Shown: piece by piece, positions 37,901-48,780 of the stretch | Layout of the letters: every line of letters begins with the position of its first letter | Numbering within the stretch: the first letter of the stretch is position 1 | The notes under the pieces: model-generated | Seen by the model: the letters and a program-made list of their open reading frames with translations, nothing else | Databases searched by the model: none | What the model was told of the DNA's origin: nothing | Translations under genes and position numbers: made by a program | Assembly (NCBI GenBank): GCA_963682055.1 | Contig: OY821742.1 | Location: 8,083,816-8,147,815, forward strand | Reading direction: 5' to 3' | Origin: Primula veris | Lineage: Eukaryota; Streptophyta; Magnoliopsida; Ericales; Primulaceae | Length of the DNA stretch: 64,000 nucleotides

Positions 37901-38724
37901 TATCACAAATCATTAAGAACGGTTTAGAATTTTCCTTACCCAAGTCCAGACCATATAGGTTGAAAACCTAGACCAGACCAAATCAAACCAACGGATCGGT
38001 CCGGGTTCACCGGTTCACGGTTTTTTAACTATAAATATCTTTGTATCGGGTATATGATATGAGCTAATATATGCAAATACCATTTAGAAGGAAATGAAAA
38101 AATTGATGGATCCTAAATGACAAGAAATGAGAATAATTAAACTAAAATTTTCTATTATCTTGTAAGGCTTCAAATGTTATGGCAAATTTTAGTAGTATAT
38201 GTTCGGTCTATAGCCTTAATTGACATTAAAAATTTGTCAATTATTATTTATACAAACACACACAAAATGGCTCCACTCGACCGAGATTTCTGTGCCATGA
38301 TTATATAAATGTACCCCGACAATGAGACAATTTTTTTCTTAAAAAAGTCATAACTGGAAATTAATTCCTAACTAAATAAAGGCATTTATTTTTGTCGTAT
38401 ATATATTTGTTTTGTCTTAAAACATAAATACACTTCCAGAGTCACAATCACATAAAGTAGCATAATTTAAGAAATTTTGTAAATGTTAGATCATTTACTA
38501 TGTATATTATATGAAATAAATTTAAAATTACAGACGGCGACAAATTGATAAAACATACATACATCGATGTTATAAGAAATTTTCTATGAAAGTCATAGGC
38601 GGGAATTTTTAAAATTATTAACAAATTTTACCTGATGTCCTTCGATTGTTTCTGGCGATGGGGATCGAAAGTCACCTTCACTCTCATCAACCAGACTACC
38701 CGTAAGTCTCAATCCAGAAGACAT
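25914..38724 (-). CDS. HD-ZIP IV homeodomain-leucine zipper START transcription factor
   Basis: Nuclear transcription factor of the family that controls epidermal identity and binds L1 boxes. Exons joined by eye: 38724-38632, 35551-35340, 33317-33200, 31674-31489, 30463-30059, 29682-29581, 29486-29286, 29123-28943, 28053-27797, 27221-27126, 26809-26479, 25981-25914. All have AG/GT borders and consistent phases, totalling 2,250 nt (749 residues plus stop). Homeodomain about 85-141 (RKKKYHRH to [12 protein letters not shown]); zipper-loop-zipper 142-203 with loop [12 protein letters not shown] about 250-490 ([57 protein letters not shown]); then the HD-SAD region ([43 protein letters not shown]). 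Exon 12, an acidic tail, is the least certain: a strong GTAAGT donor at 26,478 supports it, but reading through would stop at 26,450. It is diverged from typical members, so the subgroup (PDF2/ATML1-like or HDG-like) is unresolved. Confidence 0.9.
31716..32632. mobile_element. Non-autonomous element in HD-ZIP IV intron 3
   Basis: About 0.9 kb of sequence is absent from the broken copy, where TATTACACAAGCTA is continuous near position 470. It starts near CAGCGGCGGAACTCA and ends GGCTCCGCCCCTAG, weakly inverted termini like those of the 12.78-kb element. A short, worn TTAC duplication flanks it. Confidence 0.55.
33318..35339 (-). other. HD-ZIP IV intron 2
   Basis: About 2 kb inside the homeodomain coding region. 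A stretch near 34,680-34,890 ends AAGCCCCGCCACTACGC, like the right terminus of the intron-3 element, and may be a decayed relative. A short AT repeat is at about 33,480-33,500. Confidence 0.5.
35552..38631 (-). other. HD-ZIP IV intron 1
   Basis: About 3.1 kb. It contains a 36,630/36,889 direct repeat of about 30 bp (ACTAATATACTAAGAGATTA) spaced about 258 bp apart, and the insertion described at 37,393-38,029. No coding sequence. Confidence 0.6.
37393..38029. mobile_element. GGTTCGGT-rich insertion in HD-ZIP IV intron 1
   Basis: About 640 bp bounded by GGGTGTTTACTGTTCGGGTT and CCGGTTCACGGTTTTTTAAC. The homologous intron near 55,205 is continuous across this point (TAGGCATTTG then TTATAAATATCTT), giving an empty site. 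It contains repeated 'accaaaccgga' and 'ggttcggttt' phrases. The element family is not identified. Confidence 0.55.
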
Positions 38725-38980
38725 TTTTCACACCTAAAATTTTATTATTGAAATTTTTTAGGTAATCAAAAAAAAAATATACACCACATTTAGATAATAG
38801 TCAAGGTAGCCAAGGGGTGTTGTCAAGTTGAAAGGGGGGAGGGGGATATATATATATTTGCTCAAACAAACATATTTAAATGGAAGATTGAGTTTAATTA
38901 CTAAGCAACATTGATGGTTCAATGTGAAAATAAAACTAACATACCATAATTTGTTAGATATTACTCGATAAGAAACTTAC

Positions 38981-39045
38981 CATTGAGACGACTCAATAAC
39001 GTTTAGAGAGAGGGGGTAAAATTATTAGAGATATATTGTGGGTAT
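38981..39045 (-). other. Probable 5'UTR exon of HD-ZIP IV gene
   Basis: The minus strand reads a CT-rich stretch, then GAGTCGTCTCAATG followed by the donor GTAAGTTTCT. The same arrangement exists in the broken copy at about 3620-3685. It would splice to the exon carrying the ATG at 38,724. The 5' end is estimated from the TATA position. Confidence 0.5.
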
Positions 39046-39066
39046 TGAATATTTAGACTAATAGTG

Positions 39067-39077
39067 CTTTTTTATAG
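39067..39077 (-). promoter_or_regulatory. TATA box of HD-ZIP IV gene
   Basis: Minus-strand CTATAAAAAA lies about 30 bp upstream of the putative 5'UTR exon and is conserved with 3709-3717 in the broken copy. Confidence 0.5.
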
Positions 39078-39933
39078 GAAAATAAAGAAGGATAAGAAGG
39101 CTAAGGGGTTTTTCTAATCGGGAGATAAGAAGGATTCACGGTCTTCGGCATATTAAGAAACAAAGTTGAATACTTACCGTGTTATTTATCGAAAAAAGGC
39201 AAATGATAATGCATAATTAGAAGAAAAAAAATAAAGTTCAATGCTTCTCATAAATAAATTATGGTTTCTAACAAAAATTAAAGTATATACCATATTGACG
39301 ATTTGTGGTCACATACCGACCCCTAAAATCAAACAATAAATTTATTCTATGTATCATATTTTCGAAAAGTTTCCAACATTCATTCTCGAGGTGAAGTAAC
39401 TTTTTAAAAAATATAAAATTCAATTTTAATTGAACAAACCCCACTTTTATAACAATAACATTTCAAATATAATGTTATTTCTCCAAATAATATATATGTC
39501 ATAGTAATGAGTCCAAATCTGTTGCCCCATATGTTATACCCCCTGACCATGCATGCCCTTTCGGTTTTTTACCCAAATGTTTTTAGAAAAAAAAATTGTA
39601 TTAGACATGTATATATACATTCCAACAAATTTTTCTTACGAAAAAAGTCAAATATTTTTTTATTTTCAAATAAAATTTAGAACTGGTGTAATTAAAAATT
39701 AAATCCAAATAACAAATCGTGTAAATAAATATTGTGTCCCAGTATTATAAAATTTGTCTAGAACATGTAGAAGTTTATAAACATAAAATAGCTATGGGGG
39801 GATAAAAAGAAATATAAAATAGGGGGCATAAAATTTGGATTCGATAGTAATACATGCAAATAGTGAAATAAAAAAAAGTAGAAGTATATACGTAACTGAA
39901 CATAAGCGGGTAAAAGATGGGTGCAATGCAATC

Positions 39934-40188
39934 ACATTTACTGTGGAAAAGAATTTAATAAAAATAAATCGTGAAGATATTGTTAGTACTAAGAAATCTT
40001 ACAATTGTGATAGTGATTACATTTACTGTGGAAAAGAATTTAATAAAAATAAATCGTGAAGATATTGTTAGTACTAAGAAATCTTACAATTGTGATAGTG
40101 ATTACATTTACTGTGGAAAAGAATTTAATAAAAATAAATCGTGAAGATATTGTTAGTACTAAGAAATCTTACAATTGTGATAGTCTTT
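39934..40188. repeat. Perfect 85-bp triplication upstream of HD-ZIP IV gene
   Basis: Units begin at 39,934, 40,019 and 40,104 with ACATTTACTGTGGAAAAGAA and read identically. The collinear region of the broken copy (about 4138-4250) has only one diverged unit, so the expansion followed the gene duplication. The open frames over it are created by the repeat. Confidence 0.9.
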
Positions 40189-40359
40189 TGCGGACCATTA
40201 TTTTGTATCTAAACTTTCTTTTACCCATTCATGTGGGGGATAATTTTTTATAGCAGTTAATTAGTCTGTCGTTAATGTAGTTTTTTTTGTTGGATGTTTG
40301 ATACCTCGGTCCCATTGTGAGAGCTATATATTATACCAAAAGTTTTAGGATTGGTATTT

Positions 40360-41052
40360 TTAATTATTCATTTATAATGTGTATGCCTTTTTGTCTTTAT
40401 TTCACTATATCATAATGTGTACGTATGCCCCTCGAAAAAACTTACTTTTTTGGCCCCTGATTTTATAAAAAATAGATTATATATTTAAGAAATCATTTCT
40501 TGTTAAAATCATGTAGGTGTTGAGGGGCTGATCTAGAAATTTTATTTTGAGGGCACAATTTTGATTTTCATGATATTAAAATAGTGGCAATGTTATATGA
40601 TTGTGTTAAGTACAAGGATATTTTTAAATAATTAAATGGAGAAAGAAACTATAACTAAATTCATAGTTTTAGTTAACAACGCACATGAGTCCATAACGAT
40701 TAAAAAAAATTGGCTAAATAACAATAAAATAAAACAAATGTAACTGGCGAAATAACAATGAAATAGAACAAATGAACAAATAAATAGTCTGATTCACAAT
40801 AGCCAATAAAGTAGAAGAAGACGTCTAATTGCTAAACTGGAAAGATAGTAGTATAAATAGGCCATATATATATATATATGTATGTATGATGAACAACGGA
40901 TGAAGATGAAGCAATATCAAATTCAAGAAGAGCAATGGAGTTTCATTTTAGATAATATTATTTATTAGTATTTACTTTTTTTTTTTTTAGGATATTTAGT
41001 TATTACTATTTCTACTTTAATTAGGATTGCTAGGCAATCAGAATATTTAGCT
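40360..41052. other. Intergenic; end may be part of a gypsy LTR
   Basis: No gene. The last 60 bp (AGTTATTACTATTTCTACTT...) recurs at 44,919-44,975, just right of the nested element, so this end may belong to the same LTR remnant. An AT repeat is at about 40,864-40,880. Confidence 0.4.
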
Positions 41053-41914
41053 ACAAGAAATTACATTTTCAACAACAAAATATAACAACAAATAATTATC
41101 ATGTTGCTAAATAGGTGCTTTTTGGCAACGTTTTGTTGCTTCGTTGTTGATTGATAATATCGGCAACAAAGCAAAATTTAGTTGCAGGTGAATGACTTTT
41201 TAGCAATAAAATTAGCTAATCGGCAACGACTTGCAGTTTGTTGCACAGAGAAATCATCAACAACAACATAATGACATTTTTGTATTTTTATTTTCCTATT
41301 ATATAATGCTTATAAGTCTAATACTGCTTTTACTTATTAGTCTAATACTGCCTTTGAGTTTTTGTATTTTTAAGCTTTTCTTATTTACTTGTATAAAATT
41401 GCTTGCAAATATCTAGAACGATCCAATTAAGTCAAAATACGGGCCATCATATATCAAGAGCATCTGGGGGAGCAAAAACAAAATGAAATGACAATGAAAA
41501 AAATTACATGACTAGTAATTAAATATTTGTTAATTTTAACAAAATATATTTAGAAATGTCACAACTAATAAAAAATTAAATAAAATTGAAAAGATACAGG
41601 CTTCGGATCAACGAGAAAAATCAGTTCAAATGCAACAATTATTCTATAATTCCAGTATTAAAAAAATAATTATTGAAAAGAAATTATTACAAAATAGCAA
41701 AAAAAAAGTGTTTACTTTAACAACAAAAAGATTTAATTTGGCAACAGAATTCTTAATTGCCAAAGATGTGAATATTAGTCACAATATCTGAATTTGTTGC
41801 CGAAACTTTCCGCAACAAGGCTTTAGCAACATCACGGCAACAAACTTTTTTTCTGTTGCAATTCTTCTAGCAACAAATAATTGTTTTTAAGCAACAAAGT
41901 CTTTGGTTACTTAA

Positions 41915-43166
41915 TGTTCTGTTTGTTTTCTTGTAAAATGGGGGTAAACAAATATTTACGGGTAAAATAGATTTTCTGGGTGATTGGTTTAACATAAAAC
42001 ATTTTTTTTGGGAAAACTTTTCCCACATATCCAGTAAAATTGGGGGAAACGATTACCCCGCAAATAAAGTTGTAAACGGTTTAAGGAGTCTCTCTATATT
42101 CTTTCTAATACTAGTATTATAACTATTATTAATTATAGGTCTATTCTTTCAAAATTATTTAATAATTAGTCCAATTCTATCTACTAACCAATAAAAAAAA
42201 AGGAAAAAACACGAAAAATAACAAAAATGGAAAAAAAAAATCCGAAAAATCTAAAAAACCCAAGAAAATTTGAAAAAGTTAAAATCTAATTAACCAATAA
42301 AAATATAAATAAATAGAAAAAAATCTAAAAAATAACAAAAAAATGGAAAAAATAAAACAAAAAATTCCGAAAAATCTAAAAAACCCAAGAAAATTTGAAA
42401 AAGCTAAAATCTAATTAACCAGTAAAAATATAAATAAATAGGAAAAAATCTAAAAAATAACAAAAAAATGGAAAAAATAAAACAAAAAATTCCGAAAAAT
42501 CTAAAAAACCCAAGAAAATTTGAAAAAACTAAAATCTAATTAACCAATAAAAATATAAATAAATAGGAAAAAATCTAAAAAATAACAAAAAAAGGGAAAA
42601 AATAAAACAAAAAATTCCGAAAAATCTAAAAACCCAAGAAAATTTGAAAAAGCTAAAAAAAGTCAATAATATCTTCTATACTTATAATTTTATGAGTTTA
42701 TATGTTAAAAAATTATAAATTATTATAAGTGACGTATATGAAATAAAATATGTGTTTATGGTAAGTTTCCTATACATGTTGACGAAGTTCCTTTCAGAAA
42801 AGTAGACGAACTTTTAGCTTTTTTTCCGTCAAAATAATTGTGATTTTAATCACTAATATTTTTAAACTTTCACGAACTTATTAATTTTTGTGACTTTTAG
42901 TTAATTTTTGTGACTTTTAGTTAATTTTTGATGTTTTTCATCTTAAAATATTTTGTTTAAAGTATGAATAATGTTTATTTATTTATGCATCGAATTTGTC
43001 TAATTTAAATAACTAATAGATTTTTGAATTTCAATAGAATTCTCATGGGAAACTTTTGACGCATCAAACACCCGTAAATAAAATGCAAACAAAAGTTTGC
43101 ACCGTAAAACTTTACCCGAAAAATATTTTCCCTCCGTAAATATTTTACTACGAAACAAACAGAGCC
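41915..43166. mobile_element. TTAA-flanked DNA element, complete copy
   Basis: Preceded by TTAA (41,911-41,914) and followed by TTAA (43,167-43,170). The ends are inverted: TGTTCTGTTTGTTTTC versus the complement of GAAACAAACAGAGCC. PIF/Harbinger-like by target preference. It contains an A-rich tandem array and no coding sequence. Confidence 0.6.
42286..42660. repeat. Three A-rich tandem units of about 125 bp
   Basis: Units start CTAATTAACCAATAAAAATA at 42,286, 42,411 and 42,536, preceded by a partial unit from about 42,180. Related units recur at 44,340-44,580. Confidence 0.85.
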
Positions 43167-43261
43167 TTAAATGTGCATGGCGTATTTGGCAAGTTATGCT
43201 AACTATCTCCTATAAGACCACGAATTAACTTGTGAATACATTGAAATGGTTACTAACTTAG

Positions 43262-43558
43262 TAATACTTTCTCCCTCTTGTAAGTGTCCACTATTTTATA
43301 TTGAATTGTTTCAAAATAAGTGTTTACGTTTTCAATATGATAATTATAATGCAACAAATTTACTCTCTTATCATTTATATACTTAACATTTATAACTACA
43401 ACAAGAACAATTTCTATGAAAAAAGTTACCCGCATTAACTTTAATTATGATATTTGTAAGGACAATATTGATAATTTATGTATCAAAATTTAATATTTAT
43501 AAAAAATAACAAATAACAAATTATAAGGGGGACACTTAAAAAGAGACGAAGTGAGTAT
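43262..43558. mobile_element. Stowaway-like MITE of about 300 bp
   Basis: The left end TACTTTCTCCCTCTTGTAAG and the right end AGAGACGAAGTGAGTATA are inverted versions of the CTCCCTCCGTC-type terminus, with AAGTGTCC shared inside both. TA lies at both borders. Confidence 0.6.
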
Positions 43559-44199
43559 ATAAAATCACAAAATATGTTCATGTAACTTGTGTAGAAAGAA
43601 GTGTTACATTACTTTGAATGTTATTCGTGTACAGGAGTTAAACTTAGGGTCCCTTTGAGAACGGATTTTTTTAATAGATTTTTTATTTTAAAAATATGTG
43701 GGTGTTTGATAAGTCAGATTATTCAACTTCTAAAAATCTGATTTTTAAGGCTGAAAAATCTAAAAAATCAAGATTTTTAAAATCTAACTTTTCATTAGAT
43801 TTTCACAAATTTTTAAAATCTAATTTTGTACCAAAAAATATGTTACCAAACATAACTTTTACTTCTTAATTGTATGATAACGAATACTGTTAAACAATAA
43901 TATTTTTGTAAAAGTAACACTAGAGAAGAAAAGGAATATTGATCTAAGATTAAAAAGTCCACCCAACAAATCTGACCTCGTGCGTTTCATGGGGGCTTCC
44001 TTTATAAATAAATTTCAAGTCAATGCTACCGTTACCACTCAAGCGAACATGTACTTTAGAGAAAATACATATAGTTTCTGTTTTTGAACGATTTAGTTAA
44101 CAAATTATCAAAATTAACAATTAACGTACTATTATTTCTAAACGGTTGTAAACGGTTTGGCTAATTTTGAAATTATTTCTAACGAACATGCTACCGTTA

Positions 44200-44892
44200 C
44201 CACCCCGTAAACAAAGTTGTAAACGGTTTACAGAGCCTCTCTCTATATTATTTCTAATACTAGTATTATAACTATTATTAATTATAGGTCTATTCTTTTA
44301 AAATTATTTAATAATTAGTCCAATTCTATATACTAACCAATAAAAAAAAGGAAAAAACAAGAAAAATTCTAAAAAATAACAAAAATGGAAAATAAATAAA
44401 AAACAAATCCGAAAAATCTAAAAAACCCAAGAAAATTTGAAAAAACTAAAATCTAATTAACCAATAAAAATATAAAAAAAAATAGGAAAAAATCTAAAAA
44501 ATAACAAAAAATGGAAAAAATAAAACAAAAAATTCCAAAAAATCTAAAAAACCTAAGAAATTTTGAAAAGGCTAAAAAAAAGTCAATAATATCTTCTATA
44601 CTTGTAATTTTATGAGTTTATATGTTGAAAATTTATAAGTTATTAGAAGTGATGTATATGAAATAAAATATGTGTTTATGTTAATTTTCCTATAAATGTT
44701 GAGATTTTTACCAATTATTTGTTAAAAAAACAATTTGTAAAAAAAACTTGAGTTTGTATAAAATTTTAGCTGGAAAACTTTTTATGCACCAACCACGTGT
44801 AAACGAAAAGCAAACAAAAGTTCTCAGTGTAAAACTTTCCCATTAAAATATTTTTCTCATGTAAAATTTTTACTATGAAACAAACGGAGCAT
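44200..44892. mobile_element. Second, left-truncated copy of the TTAA element
   Basis: Matches 42,055-43,166 (AAGTTGTAAACGGTTTACAG onward) with a shorter tandem array. It ends GAAACAAACGGAGCA before TTAA at 44,893. Confidence 0.6.
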
Positions 44893-44917
44893 TAAGATGT
44901 AATTTCTTGTAGCAGTT

Positions 44918-45170
44918 ATTACTATTTCTAGTTTGATTAGGATTGTTAGACAATGTTATAAATACTTCTATAGTAGTAGTGTTTTAGGAATTTAGTTATT
45001 AAATAAACAATAGAGTTTTTCTCTTTCTAATTTATATCTCTAGTAAGTTATAAGTTGTGTTGGTGGATTCCAACGATTTAACGTCCGTTCGGGCGTTTTC
45101 GAGCAAATACCCGTTCATGTGTTACGAACAAGATCTTTTTATTTTATTTTATGCTTCCGTCCTGTGTCAA
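44918..45170 (+). repeat. Ty3/gypsy LTR remnant
   Basis: An LTR-like 3' end (CGTCCTGTGTCA) immediately precedes AGTGGTACCAGAGCA at 45,169-45,183, a one-base variant of the initiator-Met primer site TGGTATCAGAGC. The left part is interrupted by the nested CACTA element. Confidence 0.55.
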
Positions 45171-45645
45171 GTGGTACCAGAGCAAGCCTAAGATCTTTGT
45201 CAAATACAAAATGCAAATTATGGAAAGCTCTATCTATAACGAAAAACTCACATATCGAAAAAAAATATTTCAAACTCAGTGCCGATTAGGAGGAGTTGTT
45301 TGCAAGATGGTAATAGAGAACAATTGTTTGTCAAATTTAGTATCGTTAAAGGCTGTGAACTACTTGAACTTGAACATAATGTCGCACCCCACACCTTATC
45401 AAATCGGGTGAGATCAAGATGGACTCCCGGTTCAGGTAACTCGTATTTGTTTGGTTACTTTAGCCATGAGAAAAATATATAAGTATTTAGTTAGTTGTGA
45501 AGTTATTGATATGCATATTTGTCATATTTTGTTGTGAAAACCATGGCAAGATGAAGTGAAATCTATTTACGATGACAAACACCATGGATATACATCTAAA
45601 TGGCAAGGAAAAGGAAATCGGATTGAAATACCAGAGTCTCTCCAA
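45171..45645 (+). pseudogene. Ty3/gypsy aspartic-protease-region fragment
   Basis: Only about 70 bp separate the primer site from protease sequence, so gag has been deleted. The reading is KIFQTQCRLGGVVCKMVIEN, then SLKAVNYLNL and HPTPYQIG. After a frameshift near 45,410 it continues DGLPVQVTRICLVTLAMRKI, then CEVIDMHICHILL, a stop, and KPWQDEVKSIYDDKHHGYTS. This matches the gypsy retropepsin-to-RT linker layout. The catalytic D-S/G-G position reads E-N-N, so the active-site Asp is gone. Confidence 0.65.
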
Positions 45646-46520
45646 AATGGTGATTTTTAGGGTTTTGATTGAGAGAGGTTGAAGGATGATGATGTGTATG
45701 TTGATTGGTGGTTTGGGAGAGAGATTGGGCTGGTTTATATAGACCAAAGGTCTATTTTGTGTTTTTCTGACCGTTGGTAGTGGTTGAGGGTTTTAACCAA
45801 CAGTTTTAAGCAATTTCCCAGAATAAGCTGAAAAGCTGATTTTGAAATCTGCAGAAAACGATCGATCGTTTTCTGCAGTCGATCGGTCGTTTTCAGAAAA
45901 CGATCAGTCGTTTTCTGAATTTCGATCGATCGTTTTTATAACGATCTCTCTAGAAGAATTTGGACCAAAAATGATCGGTCGTTTTTGTCCAGACGATCGG
46001 TCGTTTCTTCAGTATTCCCGGTTTTCTCGTTAAACTTCAAAAGCCCGTAACTTCTTCGTTTTAGCTCCGATTCTGGTTCTGCTTGAACCTGTGACTTCGT
46101 TTTTCTGTGCTCTATCTTTCTGATGTTCTGAAATTTACAAATTCTCTTTTTGGAAAAGACAAGCATTATATCATCGAAATAGAGAAATCGTAAAATCATT
46201 AAAAACATAATCAAAGTTATAATCAAAATCAATTATTGAACCCCATGGTTCAACAATCTCCCCCATTTTGATTATGACAAAATAATGATGATTTTACAAA
46301 AAAAATATCTCCATTTTAACAAATTCCATTTCTCTAAATATCATTTTTCTCCCCCTTTGGCATTATCAAAATGCAATAAAAAATTGGGGTTATGTGGAGG
46401 GTTTTCAAAGAAAAACCAAAACATGAAAAATGTTATTAAGATGCATATGACCCAACTTATCACATATAAGTAAATATTATTGGATAGAGTGTACCGAATA
46501 TGTGATGTCGATTCCGCTCT

Positions 46521-48733
46521 CTAATGGCATTTGCATTGAGCGTTTCCAAGTCCAAATATGTGGTACCATTTGTTGGTATGCCTTCCACTTTTGTCGATCA
46601 ATGGGACTTCATTTTTTATGGTGGAGTCTATCTTCTTGACCTCCACGACTTTTGCCGGTGTTGTCAACCACTTGTTGATTTTATCCTTTTGGATGGAGAT
46701 ACCTACAACACGAGATTTGTCGTTTGGTCCCCAATTTCTTTTGGGTCCGACATTGTTAGTGACTTGGGTCTTTACTACCCATTTCAAATCGCTTCTACTA
46801 ACATGAAAGCGATAAGGGCATCTCGAAGAAATATGCTCATTTCTACTACAATGTATACAATGCCTAGATTTTTTAGTATAACGAGAATTATACGAGGTTT
46901 TGGAAAGGTTTTTCGGAGTATCCATTTTGGTTTGAAAACCTAAACCTCTTCTATCATTAAAAGATTTTTGAAAAATCTTGGAAGTGCTCCCTTTTATAAA
47001 AACAACCTCTTGTTTAGGCAGGGTAGGAGTTTTAGAAATGTTAGAGGCTTTGATGAAGTGGGTTTTGTTTGAATTAGAGCTAATGCAATCATAACCTAAA
47101 CCACTCTTATCATTGAAATCTTTTTGACAACTCAAGATGTTATCTAAAACGGTTTTACCCTTAGAAAACTTTGAAATTGTTAAATTAAGTTTTTCAATGG
47201 AAATGACAAGCTCTTTGTTTTTAGATTTCAAAGTGTCATTCTCGGTTTCTAAAAGCTTGACCTTGTCATTTAAGTTAAAAGCATGAGAACTCAAAACCTT
47301 GTTTTTGCTTTTAACTTTATCGAAAGCATCCTTTAACTCTTCAAAATTTTCTAATAAGTCGCAATGTAGAGAGGATGGTTTTGAGAGAGTTTTAGCAAGT
47401 CTAGACATCTCATTTTTAAGAAAGTTGATCTCGGTTTGTAAAGACTTGTTTTGAATAATGAGATCATTATTTTTGTCTTTCAAGTCTTCCTTTTCGTCAT
47501 CTATATCATGTAAAGAGAATGACGATGTTGGAATAGACTCATTTTCATTTTTATCTCTTTTCAAGTATCTTATTTCTTCATTGAGAGAAGAATTTATCCT
47601 TTTAAGAGATTTAACCTTCTCTACAAGCTTAGGAAGTTTTTCGGAATAGATTCCACACATATGAATTAATTCATCATGGGATAAATTTTTTACCTCATCG
47701 TTGTCACTTTTGCTTGAGGATGAGAGGTTTTGTTCATGGTTGTCTTCCATGGCCATATAGAAACCAAGATGATCGACTTCATCTTGGTCGGAGCTATCAC
47801 TAGAGCTTGAAGCGGATATTTTCTTCTTGCCTTTGCTCTTGCGATTCTTGACGCAATCTCTCGCCATATGTCCTTCTTTGCCACAAGCATAGCAAACAAA
47901 ATCGTTAGAAATAATTGAAGTATTTGACGATTTACCTTTATCTTTGCGTTTGCCTTTAAGCTTTAGTATTTCCTTGACGATTCGAATGATTTGCATCGAA
48001 TTTTTCTCGTTATCGGATAGCTCATCGCTTTCGTCACAAGTTGTTCCTTTGAAAGCTATCTCCTTCTTTTTCGAGATTGGCTTGTGACTATTGAGGGTGA
48101 TCTCATAAGTAATGAGTGAACCCGTCAATGCATCAAGAGTGTATGTATTCATGTCGTGCGCCTCTTAAATTGCGGTGACCTTTGGTTCCCAATCTTTCGG
48201 TAAGCTCCGAATCACCTTTGAAACCATTTCCTTACAAGACAAACACTTACCAAGAGATGTTAATCCATTAGTAATAGTAGTAAATCTAGCATATCGGAAA
48301 TAGTTTCTCCCTCGCTCATCTTAAAAAGCTCGTAGTCATGAACTAATAGTTGGAGTTTGCAATCCTTAACTTGGTTAGTTCCCTCGTGCATAACCACTAA
48401 CTTATCCCACATACCCTTAGCCGTTTTACAAGCAAAATTTTTTTTGTACTCGTTAGGGGAAACGACACAAACAATAGCGTACATCGCTTTAGTGTTAGTA
48501 GAGTAGGCTTCTAGTTGGGCGTTATCTAAGTTCTCTACGGGGATTGGGTTCTCGCTATTTTCGGATGTAGGTGCGGAATATCCTACTTTTATGGTCATCC
48601 AAAGTTTAACATTATAACTTTGTAAAAACATGCTCATCCTATCCTTCCAATATGAAAAATTTATTCCATCAAAAAATGGTGGAGTATTAGGCGATGAAGC
48701 AATACCGGAAGTGAAATTAAGTACATTAGCCAT
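46521..48733 (-). pseudogene. SIRE/Maximus-like copia gag
   Basis: Starts at 48,733 (MANVLNFTSGIASSPNTPPF) with a capsid start FFDGINFSYWKDRMSMFLQS. A single-base frameshift after ETISDML (about 48,300) and a TAA near 48,163 break it. The frame then runs 543 codons to 46,521 with the CCHC knuckle CYACGKEGHMARDC, a long coiled coil (repeated L/K/E/N heptads, about residues 165-330), a second knuckle-like CIHCSRNEHISSRC, then WVVKTQVTNNVGPKRNWGPN. The long gag with a coiled coil and late second knuckle fits the SIRE lineage. The frame ends where pol should begin. Confidence 0.75.
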
Positions 48734-48780
48734 CGGGATCTTAACTCTTAAATCGTTAGATTCCTATATGCAAGAGCCTC

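Larger units (their letters stand above)
41053..44917. mobile_element. CACTA-type MITE carrying nested insertions
   Basis: The outer termini form a perfect 16-bp inverted repeat, CTACAAGAAATTACAT, at 41,053 and 44,902-44,917. Subterminal GCAAC/GTTGC motifs fill 41,080-41,265 and 41,750-41,905, as in the 4.9-12.2 kb element. Removing the TTAA-flanked block 41,915-44,892 leaves an element of about 0.9 kb, so most of the length is later insertion. Confidence 0.65.

Noticed and set aside
39835..40253. Plus-strand frames with repeated NLIKINREDIVSTKKSYN-type peptide
   Set aside because: Created by the 85-bp triplication; 85 is not a multiple of 3, so the peptide repeats only by chance frame overlap.
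43649..43990. Possible extra MITE starting GGGTCCCTTTGAGAACGG
   Set aside because: No matching inverted right end or target duplication could be found.
46524..47649. Plus-strand frames of 63-139 codons
   Set aside because: Antisense of the SIRE-like gag, which has zinc knuckles and a continuous frame.
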